This document shows positions 22,321 to 33,600 of a stretch of DNA of 64,000 nt, one piece after another; position 1 is the first letter of the stretch, and each line of letters begins with the position of its first letter. Both the position numbers and the translations under genes were made by a program. The notes under the pieces are model-generated. The model was given only the letters and a program-made list of their open reading frames with translations, was not told the DNA's origin and did no database searches. This stretch comes from Ashinkailepas kermadecensis (taxonomy: Eukaryota; Arthropoda; Thecostraca; Neolepadidae): contig JAOTOM010004672.1 in assembly GCA_034440615.1 (NCBI GenBank), positions 1 to 64,000 of the forward strand, in the 5' to 3' direction.

Positions 22321-24435
22321 GGCAATTCGGGTTTACCAACCAGGCTACAAGTGGTACAGGTGTCCAGTCCAGTCCGGTTGAGTCTTCCTCGGCAACGATG
22401 TCAGCTCGCACCCTCGCAGTTCTTCACTTCCACTTCAGCACAGCTTCCCACGGTTCTCTAGGTAGTTGCCAGTAGATTTCGAAACTCTCGCCCGCGAATA
22501 AATATAACTGGGCTCGAGCCCCAACCAGTTACATGCATCCAACTTGTATACGGCTTCGTCGACGCGTCCACAACGCGACCAAGGCCGACCGCTTATGAGC
22601 TTTTGGTTTTCTTAAGTAGTATCCAATTGTCTGCGGTTCTATGACATCGATGGAGGTAGTTTCATACCTGCTCTTTGTCAGTGCCAGCCTTGGCAGGTAA
22701 GTAGGTACCTAGGTACTTAGGTAGTAGGCAAGTACCTAGGTAGGTACCTACCTAAGGTAAGGTAAGGTACCTTAGGTAAGTAGGTCTTTACCTACCTACC
22801 TACCTGGGTGATGATGTTTGCCTGGTCCAACAGGTGCTGTAGCTTTCTTGCCAAGGCAAAACAAATCATCTGAGGAAGAAAGATGTGTTGGGATATAAGG
22901 AGCCATTGGGGCAAGGCCCCCCACACCCCAAGCTGACTTTTTTTCTGAACTGATGCAACAAAACATCATTTTCTTGAAATAAAAAAAAAACGCTTCTACA
23001 AATTGCCATACACAAACTCACCAAATTTCACCCGCTCAAAATTGAAGTTTTTTTAATTGAGCAAATGGAAACATTGTGCCCCATGCACAGGATCATGTCC
23101 AGTTGTGGGATGTTAACTACCATTTCATTTCTTTTTGAGGGGAGGAGATGTCCCAGTGGTTAGAGTGGTGAAATTATAGCTTTGACGACCATTCCCCATG
23201 ATGCAACATGCACAGAATGTTCAGGACTTGAATGGAGATGCACTAATGTGATGGTTTGTGACCAGCTGGTTAATTTGCTTGGCCAACTTGGCCAAGTTCA
23301 GTGCTTAGGTTTTGGCAGGAAACTAAGAGGTGAACACTTCAATTGATGTAACTTGGGAATTGCATCTAATTTTTATCCGCAGTTGGGTGCATGCACCCAA
23401 TTTGGTGGGTGCATGCTAATTGATGTTGGATTTTTATTTTGGTATGCTGATTTAAGTCATGCTGCTTTGTTCATTAAAGAGGTACCACATGCATGAGGCT
23501 CTCCTTGACATGACATAGCATGACATCCCCTTGACATCTGGCTATTGTGCATAGCACAAGGTCACTATTTCACCATTTCATTATGATGTATGCTAAGTGA
23601 AAGATAGATTAAGGTAGGACCTACCTACTTCAGTGTGCATTGAAGAATAGTCATTGTACCAGCAGAGTGCATGCTCAACCAAAAATAATCTGGCAGCTCA
23701 GTCACATTTATTCCCAATAGAGTGCTGCATGTAATCAAGATACATGTGTGGAGTGGTGTATGCAGCAGACCAACTATTGCATGAGCACTGGGTGAGGAGG
23801 AATTCTCCACTTTTAGTTTCAACTGTTCCAAGTTATGGATTCAGTGGAGCAGTTTTTGTAATATAAGATAGTTGCTTCCAGGGTCCCAATCTCAACTCCC
23901 CCTATGTGATCCCACCCCCATTGCTACATCCCGTCCCACTTCTACATGAATGAAGGTCAACTGCCATATGATAGTTTGTTTTACCATCTCTTGGCATGAC
24001 ATCATATTGGTGTCAAGTCCCCATTAACATTTATGGTGCACCCACTGCCTCTGGCCATCATTTGGTGGAACTCTGTCCCTCCCTGTCTTTGGAAATTGTC
24101 ACCATTTCACCTCCCAAACCAGGGGTGTTGTTTTGCATACTTTTTGATGGGCATGTGCCTCCTCAATGCTCAATTTGCCCTTCCAATATTGAATTTTCCC
24201 CCTCCCTAATATGAAGTGGAAATGGGCATTCAGAAAAAAGGCACAAAACTGTGGACTGCGATCAGCATGGTAGCACCGATGGGGGTGCCAATGGCCCCAC
24301 TGATTGACCTACTGATGGCCCTGTTGATGGCCCCGCCGATGGTCCTGGAACTAGTGACGTCCACCTGTTCACTCTGGCAACCTGTCACTCAGGACAGTTT
24401 CCAGGCGACTGACTGCCACAGTTAACATCGTGACT
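22321..24435. other. Gene-poor stretch; palindromic microsatellite at 22690-22806
   Basis: No gene recognised. From about 22690 to 22806 the sequence is built from GTAGGTACCTA and GGTAAGGTACCTTA motifs, which are self-complementary around GGTACC. The rest is unique-looking AT-rich sequence. Confidence 0.5.
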
Positions 24436-24439
24436 ATAC

Positions 24440-24870
24440 CCTGTGGTGTGGCCAGCGTACTGGTGTCCGGAGACATGTGCCAACTGGCACCTTCTGTGCT
24501 GCTGAGTATCCTGCAGCCATTGCTAACGCCAGGACTGAATCTGAGGCTTCTAAGAATCTATCAGCTGCAGTAGCTAGTTGGCCCAGAGGCGCTTTCTCTC
24601 ACAACAGTGATAATGCTGCCCAAGCCTGCAGCAGCCATTGGAGAAATAGTCTTCAACAGCTCACGGACATGTGGGGCATCTCCTGCTGTACCCAGTTCTG
24701 AGTGCATTCGCAGCAGCAGCTGGAACGGCTTCTGGTCTCCGAGCAGCTGTTGGGGAAATTGGGCTTCCAGGACTGCTCGCGATTGCGACAACCTACGCCT
24801 CAGGGCGTCAATAAGGATCACGAAACTGGGCGTCATGGCCGTGATAATATCCGCACTTGAGTGGTGATCA
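24440..24870 (-). other. Unrecognised minus-strand open frame
   Basis: A minus-strand frame of about 100 codons (24870 to 24561) is open with amino-acid composition more like a helical protein than random sequence (LLRMHSELGTAGDAPHVREL). No domain was recognised, no paired splice sites were established, and two stops follow it. It may be a gene or transposon fragment. Confidence 0.25.
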
Positions 24871-25059
24871 ACACAGAATAGCTTTCCATCAGCAAGTTGA
24901 ACTTGGTGCTGTCTTCTTAGATTCGTGCCACCCGAAACCCAGTCCGTCTTCGTCGGCTAGACGTTTGTCTTGTACGCAAAAAAAGGAGAAAACTGTGATA
25001 GCCTAAACGTGGCCAGCTGCTGTCTTGAAGATGTAGGAGTTGGGCAGATGTAAGGGGAA

Positions 25060-25434
25060 ACTGGGGATATGTTCCTCCCTCCTATGGAAGGTGGCCGCTC
25101 CTCCTGCCAGGGAAAGGCACTCATCCGGGAACTATCGAGTAAACCCGCTATATTTTTTTTGGTCAGAAGCGCCCCTTCAATAAAAAAATCCCCCTTGAGA
25201 TTGTACGAACAGAGGCCCCTCAATTTTTTTTCGGCCATAGGCTCCCATCGGAAGGACTCCCATCGGAAGGACCAAAAGACCCCCTTCCAGGCTTGAGTGT
25301 GTTCAAAAATTGTTATAAGGGGAACTTGGTCTTTGGAGGGACACCTCTAGCTGAAACATTTGACGGGTGGGGTCACACAGCCCTCCTGCATATCTTTACA
25401 TTCCAAGTTACACATCTGGCTGAGAAATGAAAAC
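25060..25434. other. Degenerate repeat-like stretch
   Basis: No gene. Alternating CCCCTT and A/T runs recall the array at 25603-25815. CTCCCATCGGAAGGA is duplicated in tandem at 25232-25270. Confidence 0.4.
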
Positions 25435-25443
25435 AAAATCGAG

Positions 25444-25593
25444 AGTCGTAAAATGTTCGTCTCACAATCGAAAGATTGTGGGTTCGAGTCTCACCTGTCG
25501 CTACTCTTCGCCCCCGACCAATCGGCGTGAGAGATTGGCGACGCTATATGACTCAACAGTCGACGTGTCGTAAAACCAATAACCAGCTAAAAA
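25444..25593 (+). mobile_element. tRNA-derived SINE, copy 1 (decayed head)
   Basis: Shares with the copies at 26784 and 51784 the tRNA-like segment CTCACAATCGAAAG, the B-box GGGTTCGAGTC, the body (CGACCAATCGGCGTGA) and the end TCGTAAAACCAATAACCA. The A-box part of the head is degraded. AAAATCGAG flanks it at 25435-25443 and 25594-25602. Confidence 0.75.
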
Positions 25594-25602
25594 AAAATCG
25601 AG

Positions 25603-25815
25603 GGGTTCACTCAAACACACTGGATGGGGGTCTTTTCCTTCCAAGGAGCGCCTCTTGGTGAGTAGTTTGAGAGTGATGCACTCGAGCACACTGACAGGGC
25701 GCCTTTTCCTCGGAGAGGAGCGCCTCTGGCTGGAAAATTCGAGGGGTCGATGGGGATGCACTCGAGCTTTCACGGAGTGAAGCATTTTCCTGGCCGAAGG
25801 AGCGCTAATTTCTAT
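25603..25815. repeat. Degenerate minisatellite, unit of about 72 bp, three units
   Basis: Each unit holds a GAGGGGT or GAGAGTG start, a GATGCACTCGAGC-like middle, a CTTTTCCT block and an AGGAGCGCCTCT-like end (starts near 25603, 25670 and 25740). Confidence 0.6.
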
Positions 25816-26769
25816 CGGGCACATGCCTTCAGTGCCACCCGTGTCCGCCCCTGCCTCCAAGTACCTTTGCAGTGTTGCCCCTCCAAGGAAATGGCGCCCC
25901 CTCAGACAAGTGCCCCCAAGACAATTCCTGAATCCGCTCCTGGAGCTGGTAGGGCCGCCGCGCCGCGGACGTCAAAATGCTTGGTTTTTACAAGTTACTT
26001 TTTCACATCCTCGTCTTTTTCCCGGGGCTACAACATGGTGTATGACCCATCACCCGATGCTCAATCTTCATAATGGGGAATATTATGTTCCGATATAGTT
26101 TTGGCTACATGTGTGATAAGATACCACCTTTTATATTAGCCGTGACTGGTATGTACTATTGCGACTACTTTGCCTATTTCACAGGCACGCACTTACTTGG
26201 GGAGTGGCGACGCATACGTATTTTGCCACATACCTGAGACATATATAGGACATATAAAACAGAGAGACATCAGAAATTGATACTTCTTAGAACAGCTACA
26301 GGTACCCGAAAATATCACAGAGGCAGCAAAATATTTTGCATACAGTGCATTTAGTACACAATAGATTAAAACCATCCTAATTCCGTAACATAACCGATCA
26401 GACAGCCAGACAGAGAGTGGGTTGTACATTTGATTTCATACTGTACAAGGCATTTGATTCCTTGTACCGTATTCACCTTCTGTTACGCCTTGTGTTCGGA
26501 GAAACCACGCTTCTTTTACTAGATGGTTGTACAGTCTCACACCCTCAGTACTTCAAGATTGATAGTCCACGTAGCAAGTGTGCGTCTGTGATAATGCATG
26601 CAGCATGTGTCCATACGCAAGGTAAAGAGGGGCCCAATTCAATATCAATAACATTTGTTCTGCTGCTTCAGTTTGCAAACGCTACAAGACATGGATCGAG
26701 ATCCTTTAACATCGCTCACGACGGCTGCTTCCTTCCACCCCATACATACCTATACTAGTAAGGTGCCAT
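25816..26769. other. Gene-poor stretch
   Basis: The segment 25858-25950 resembles 10040-10110, a probable shared interspersed repeat. The remainder shows no gene or array. Confidence 0.4.
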
Positions 26770-26783
26770 ACTTGTCTGGTATC

Positions 26784-26944
26784 GGGGACGAGTGGTCTAG
26801 GGGTAAGATGCTCGTCTCACAATCGAAAGGTTGTGGGTTCGAGTCTCACCTGTCGCTACTCTTCACCCGCGACCAATCGGCGTGAAAGATTGGCGACGCT
26901 ACATGACTCAACGGTCGACGTGTCGTAAAACCAATAACCAACCA
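26784..26944 (+). mobile_element. tRNA-derived SINE, copy 2 (complete)
   Basis: 161 bp bounded by a perfect 14-bp duplication (ACTTGTCTGGTATC at 26770-26783 and 26945-26958). The head is tRNA-like: A-box TGGTCTAGGGG, anticodon-loop-like CTCACAA (CAC, valine-like), T arm GTGGG-TTCGAGT-CTCAC. The body contains CGACCAATCGGCGTG. The 3' end is AAAACCAATAACCAACCA, not poly(A). RNA polymerase III transcription from the internal A and B boxes is expected for this class. It has no protein product; ORFs across it are spurious. Confidence 0.88.
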
Positions 26945-26958
26945 ACTTGTCTGGTATC

Positions 26959-29480
26959 CGGGTTGAGGCTACATAGGTGTAATATGATTGGTTACAGTGG
27001 TGTGATATGGTTGCACACATGTATTTTACATCTTGGTGTTGTAGTCTGGCTGTTGGTGGGAGACCGCGGCAAATGGTAAATGACGGTGTCGTTCCTATGT
27101 ACTTCTGAGTTGTGTGTTGTGCCCTCAAATCTTTAAAGACAGATGCGTTGTATTATTTTCTTCATCAGGGAATTTTGCAACAGTCATCACACCTTCATGT
27201 TTTCATGACAAGTCACTAGAATGTGAAGGTCAGAATGGGCCTGATTTGGTTTATGTTACCAGATATAGCCATACTCAGCACATAATCGTCCACAGACGTT
27301 TCCCAAGCAGCGTTCACCTTACGAGTTTACACTGTCTGTTCAGACAGAGTGAGCGAACGTTCCGAGCGAACGCAATGGTACAATTGCTAAAACAAAATTG
27401 GCCTTGCTTGCTTGGATTTTGAAGATATCTTGAACTCGGCCTCTTTTCAGGTGATATTAGTATGAGATGAACTGGCGTGAAAACGGAGCGTTAGGTATAT
27501 TTTACTGGCAACTGCGCTTGATAAGGATTAAATAGTGTCATTTTTTCCCCATCAAGAAAGAACACATCAATATGACCTCAAATTGACAGAAAAGATGCAT
27601 ATAAAACTGAACATTTTATTTTGAATGACCGAACGCGGTCCACTCCACTGTCTCAGTCTGTGTAATGCATGCTTGTATGACCGGAGCCATGGTTCCCAAC
27701 CTGGGAGTGTTTCCGTGTCATGCTCACAAATAGTAATATTATCAACATATGAAAAGTTTGCCATCACATATGTGTGTGGGTGGGCTCATAGATTATTCGT
27801 CGATTCATGAGCAACGGAAGAAACGTGGTGCACACTGATAGAACGGAACATTTCGAAAATTGTATTCTGTTCTTTTGTCGGCTTTCAATTGAGTCGGACA
27901 ATTATATACTCCTCAAGTGATCAGCTGGTCTTCTAGACTTGCGGTTGTATTTGTATATTTTATCTTGAGCAGCACATCAATTGCAAATTTATCATATCAG
28001 CAGACTAAGTGGCCTAAATCTAGCATGCAAACATAATTGAGGATAGGGTCGATTAACACGAGCGCCGGAGGGTCTCTCACATAACACGCACGGGAGGGAG
28101 GGGGTGATTCGGCCCCATGCCCCTAAGTTTTGGAAACTACTGAAGCTATAGGCACACCAATTGCAGGGTAGATTACGAATGTAGTGAACTCGTTTCAGTA
28201 CAAATTTCATGACCCTAGGCCTGTAAGGTAAAATGAAGTCGTGATCGGCTGCCTCACCATACCGCAGCTCCACCGTACCGACGAAGCCTTTGTAACCTTG
28301 AACCCTCGCCGGACGCCGCCCGGTTGGCCGATTTGGCACCCCCAGCAATTCCTGTTTCCTAGAGGATTTCGATTTGGTGTTGCATAGGATGTGTTTATCG
28401 ATGTTTAAAAGTCACAACATTGCATTATAATATCGCCGCCCGTTTATGATTTTTTTTCAACAAGAGCAGTGGTCAGATTCCGCCGCCCCCCCCTCCCTCC
28501 TCCTGTTCACGTGTGAAATAGCCACATCTCTTAACTACATCAATTCTGTAGCACTTTTCCCCCCTACCCAATCATTTTCATAAAACGACGCCTATGTCCC
28601 GAACCCAAATGTCGTCTGAAATGTTGTGTGCTGTCTTAACATGGTTTGCCATGTTGGAAAGTTGTCTCAAAATGGTTTCCAACTAATATTGTTTTCCGGG
28701 AACAGGAACTGGACTATGTAGAACACTGGAAGAAATAGTTCATATCAAGTAATGCTTTGACAAGCACCATACTTCCCAATTAAGATGATGCCAAGGTAAG
28801 CTTGTCTATGTGACCTTGAAGAAGTAAAGAGCATCCACAGTTCAGTTCAGTTTGTTAATCAGTGAATAGAAAGCATCAGTAAAACTCATGCATCATTGCA
28901 ATACACAAGCCATTCCTTCAACAGAATGGTAAGATCCAGCCAGTCTGCATCCTCATTTACTGGGAAAGAACATATACAACAGCTGTGAAAAAGCATCTGC
29001 ATTCTTGCGAACACTGCAAGTATGCTCATCTGAGAGCTGCTTTCTGTATCAGTAATGAAGTGCACATTATTTGCATATCTCATGCATATGTTTGTGCACT
29101 GTGGACTGAATATGTTATACAAATATAATTGGCATGTTTGGTTCTCGCTTGACAACATCTCATCACATAACTTATCATTCAAATATAATGATCAGCCATC
29201 AATTTGGGATACATTTACTTCAGTACATGGTCTGTGTCTGAGTCCTGTACTTGTAAGCGAGCAGCACAAGGTCATCAGTGTGACCTTCAGCAGGGCCCTG
29301 CACCGTGGCCAGGCAGTGTGCATGACGTGTTGCTGCCCGCCACGTCCGCGGCGCGTGTCGTCCGCCTCCCACCTGGTGTGTGGTGCTTGTGGCTGTGGTG
29401 GCACTGACTGTGCGGCCACTGTGAAGTGGGCAGTGCGACTGTCGTCCCTGCCACTGTGTAGTGCACTAACTGTGCCACTG
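26959..29480. other. Gene-poor stretch upstream of the ENTPD array
   Basis: No coding exon could be supported. The first ENTPD exon (before 30504) may lie here or outside the window. The part 29185-29490 is GC-rich and grades into the 67-bp array through diverged GTGCACTAACTGTGCCACTG-like text. Confidence 0.4.
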
Positions 29481-29492
29481 TGACCTCCGCAG

Positions 29493-30503
29493 GATCGGCC
29501 TGCCGTGTGTTAGCGGCGCTCTGTGTAATGTACTAATGGTGTCGCCGTGCTCTCTTCAGGATCGGCCTGCCGTGTGTTAGTTAGCGGCACTCTGTGCAAT
29601 GCACTAACGATGTGACTGCTCACCGCAAGATCGGCCTGCCGTGTGTTAGCGGCGCTCTGTGTAATGTACTAATGGTGTCGCCGTGCTCTCTTCAGGATCG
29701 GCCTGCCGTGTGTTAGTTAGCGGCACTCTGTGCAATGCACTAACGATGTGACTGCTCACCGCAAGATCGGCCTGCCGTGTGTTAGCGGCGCTCTGTGTAA
29801 TGTACTAACAGTGTGGCCGTGCCTGCCGCAGGATCGGCCTGCCGTGTGTTAGCGGCGCTCTGTGTAATGTACTAACAGTGTGGCCGTGCCTGCCGCAGGA
29901 TCGGCCTGCCGTGTGTTAGCGGCGCTCTGTGTAATGTACTAATGGTGTCGCCGTGCTCTCTTCAGGATCGGCCTGCCGTGTGTTAGCGGCGCTCTGTGTA
30001 ATGTACTAACAGTGTGGCCGTGCCTGCCGCAGGATCGGCCTGCAGTGTGTTAGCGGCGCTCTGTGTAATGTACTAACAGTGTGGCCGTGCCTGCCGCAGG
30101 ATCGGCCTGCCGTGTGTTAGCGGCGCTCTGTGTAATGTACTAATGGTGTCGCCGTGCTCTCTTCAGGATCGGCCTGCCGTGTGTTAGTTAGCGGCACTCT
30201 GTGCAATGCACTAACGATGTGACTGCTCACCGCAAGATCGGCCTGCCGTGTGTTAGCGGCGCTCTGTGTAATGTACTAACAGTGTGGCCGTGCCTGCCGC
30301 AGGATCGGCCTGCCGTGTGTTAGCGGCGCTCTGTGTAATGTACTAACAGTGTGGCCGTGCCTGCCGCAGGATCGGCCTGCCGTGTGTTAGCGGCGCTCTG
30401 TGTAATGTACTAACAGTGTGGCCGTGCCTGCCGCAGGATCGGCCTGCAGTGTGTTAGCGGCGCTCTGTGTAATGTACTAACAGTGTGGCCGTGCCTGCCG
30501 CAG
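29493..30503 (+). repeat. 67-bp tandem array carrying 3' splice-site units
   Basis: Fifteen units, spaced mostly exactly 67 bp, precede the first ENTPD exon found; the sixteenth is the exon boundary itself. A typical unit starts GATCGGCCTGCCGTGT (the first 16 bases of the exon), then GTTAGCGGCGCTCTGTG, a TACTAAC branch-point-like motif and CTGCCGCAG. Two sub-types end CTCTCTTCAG or CACCGCAA. Units using CACCGCAA (at 29629, 29765 and 30236) have lost the aligned AG. Confidence 0.9.
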
Positions 30504-30646
30504 GATCGGCCTGCCGTGTCAGCGCCTGCAGCAGCTGTCGATGACCACCCTGGGCAGCTGGATGCTGGGTGTGAGCATGGCTATTCTCGTGCTGTGCTGC
30601 ATGCTGCTGATCACGCAGGCACTCGCCTCCCTTGGCACATATCAAG
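30504..30646 (+). CDS. ENTPD4: ENTPD exon 1 (first found): N-terminal membrane segment
   Basis: Acceptor CTGCCGCAG before 30504, donor CAAG/GTGACA at 30646. ATG at 30541; the segment MAILVLCCMLLITQALASL forms the membrane span. Ends in phase 1; the codon is completed as Gly by exon 2. Confidence 0.8.
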
Positions 30647-33600
30647 GTGACAGCACAACTCGAAACCAAGTCGTTGTTGCACTTGCATCTACTTTCATTG
30701 AAGTTCGTGTGTCAGTGTATCACCCGATATAGATGGTTTTCATAAACGCAAGTCGTGTTGGCTACAAATGAGTCATGGGTGGTCTCCAACTCTGGTCCGG
30801 ATCACAATCGCAGTGATCCGAATGAACCGAGACGCCTGTCGGGCATCTCCAGTGTTAAAATAATGCTTTTTCGTTGGGCGTGAGTTGTCGAAGTGATTAC
30901 AGTGCGATGGCGAACTTCGCAATGGAAACGATTCTGTTTAAAATTGCGTTTAAGCCCTTCAAGCTAAAATTTGAACGAACAGCCCATAAGTGAAAGTGTG
31001 TTGGTTTATTTTGGGATACACATATAACATTTGGATGCCTATTTTCACGAAAACGATAGCAATACCGTACTATGAGCAAATCGTATGGCATAACAGACCA
31101 TATCATAAGCAATCCTTTCACATATAATTGTGCTACAAGATGATGGTGTATCACAAGTCGCAATGGTGAGCATAATCGTGATGGTTTACACGAGCTACTG
31201 TTCAAAGCGAGCCGTGGAGTCTTCATAAACACATATAGAAACACCATGCTAATTCTTATTTGGGAAGGATGTCCATTCAGTGTTGAGAAAGTGGTATATT
31301 CCATCCTATTTCACGAATAGTTTGTATTATTGTGTATATCTGTCCGAATTCCCGACTTGCGTAGCTATGACCGGATACCACCCAGTGTGTGTCCCATCCT
31401 GCCTGTATTTCTTCGTTGACGTTTTCTCATCGTACTTATGACATCGGCACTAGCGCGTGGTGTACACGAGCTCGCCACAGTTTGGTCTCGGCAATCACGT
31501 GACATTGTGCCCATGGTACCGCCACGTCCGGCTGGTACGCCTATGTGCCGGTGCATGCTGGCGTGGTGATACCGTGCCACGCTGTGTTGCTCACATGTTT
31601 ACCTGCAGTCACGGGTGCGGGTCGGTGACGTCATTGGCGCGGACCACGGCCGTGTGTGTCGGTGACGTCATTGGCGGGAGCCATGGCCGTGTGTGTCGGT
31701 GACGTCATTGGCGGGGCCACGGCCGCGTGTCGGTGACGTCATCGCTCACTCTGCTGCGGGCCGGTGGCGTCATTGGCGGGGCCACGGCCGCGTGTGTCGG
31801 TGACGTCACCGCTCACTGCTGCGGGCCGGTGGCGTCATTGGCGGGGCCACGGCCGCGTGTGTCGGTGACGTCACCGCTCACTGCTGCGGGCTGGTGGCGT
31901 CATTGGCGGGGACCACGGCCGTGAGTGTGAGTGTGTCGATGACGTCACCGCTCACTCTGCTGCGGGCCGGTGGCGTCATTGGCGGGGACCACGGCCGTGA
32001 GTGTGTGTGTTTGTGTGTCGGTAACGTCACCGCCAACTCCGGCGCCGGCTGCCACAGGCGTGTGGACCGTCGGCGGCGCCAGTCTGAAGTCGGAAGGGCT
32101 GGGCTACGCGGTGGTGGTCGACGCCGGCAGCTCGGGCAGTCGGGCGCACATCTACGTCTGGCCTCCGCATACGGGCAACCGCAGCGACCTGCTGAGCATT
32201 CAGCCGCTGCGCGACCACGCCAAACAGCCGCTCGTCGAGGCCATCACTCCAGGTGGGTGGACTGGTGTTTTGCCCTCGCTCACGTGGGCAATGCCAACCT
32301 CACCCCGGCTCAGACGGTTTGTGCGGTTGTTTCATTCGTCCTTGTAGCGCAATGAGTTTGATTTTTGCTACAAAGATTGTGGGTTATTATAAAGTCATAA
32401 AGCCACAACGTGTTCAGACTTAGTAAGGGCAACAGGGGCCCATCTGGGTTAAGCCTGTAAAGGGACGATGTTATATGCCTGGACAAAAGATGCTCAACAT
32501 CGTAGCCAATACTATGTCCTAGATTCCAAGGAAACTCTGCCAGCATCCTACCTACTTACCAATACCTACCCACCCACCTATCTACCTCAGAATTTCCAAC
32601 CCTATTCACTCGATCTCGCATAATTCACGCGTGGATCGAGTGACCCGTCGCATCGGCCAAGAGTGTTGCTAATGTTCTAAGAACTACTCTACTCGAGTAT
32701 ACCAGGACGTGATTATACTCATGATAGTGTTGCTGCCGGCAGGCTTGTCGTCGATGAGAGAGACGCCGTACAGCACTGGCCGCTATCTGCGGCCGCTGCT
32801 GGACTTCGCCGCCAAGCACATCCCGCGCGACAAGCACAGGGAAACGCCGATCTACATCATGGCCACGGCTGGTATGCGGATGCTGGCTAAGAAGTGAGTT
32901 GCATTGCCTCTTCGGTCCAAACAGTGGAATCCGTTGTCTCTCGTGACCGAAGATTAAGTTAAGCGGTTCCTTCTGTCTAAAGAGTAGGTTATCATCTCGT
33001 CTATCTAAGAAGGGATTTTCGTGGTTTCGTCTGTAAAGAGTGAGTCACATCTTTATGCAAGTGAGTTACACCGTCACTTTTATCTAAGGAGTGAGCTACA
33101 CCGTGACTTTTATCTGAAGAGCCGGTTGCATATAGACATAAATACATAAAAGATCAGTGCAACTATGAGCCACAAGGACCCTTCTTGGTTGCACTCTGGA
33201 CACTGAACCAGTTGCCCACCAAATTCGTCGATCAGTCCTCCCTGGAATACCGAAAAGCAAGCCCTCTTTTCTTATAATGAGTGACTATGCTGTTTTTATA
33301 GATGTTCAGTGTGCTGCTACTGACAATGGTTTCTGACAGCTGGTTCCAATGTTCTACTACCCTGTTGGTGAAGAAAGACTGTCTTCACGTTGTCCTGCTG
33401 TGATTAACTTTAATTTTGAATTGATGACCTCCAATTGCATCATTTCTGTTAAATTCCAACATTTCCCTGAGATATCCCTGTTCCTGAACAGGAACAAATT
33501 TAAAGACCTCGATAAGATCTCCTCTCAGCCTTTTATGTCTAAGTGAAAGCATATTAAATTTCTTCAATCTTTCCTCATATGCCATGTTGCTTATACCATT

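Noticed and set aside
26789..26860. Possible functional tRNA-Val(CAC) gene
   Set aside because: The anticodon stem pairs poorly, the acceptor stem does not close, and the same text occurs three times joined to a common body with target-site duplications; it is the head of a SINE.
29485..30520. CRISPR-like direct repeat array
   Set aside because: Unit-to-unit identity has no unique spacers and the host is an animal; it is a minisatellite overlapping a splice acceptor.
30897..31304. 135-codon minus-strand frame in an ENTPD intron
   Set aside because: No recognised domain and no splice or family support.
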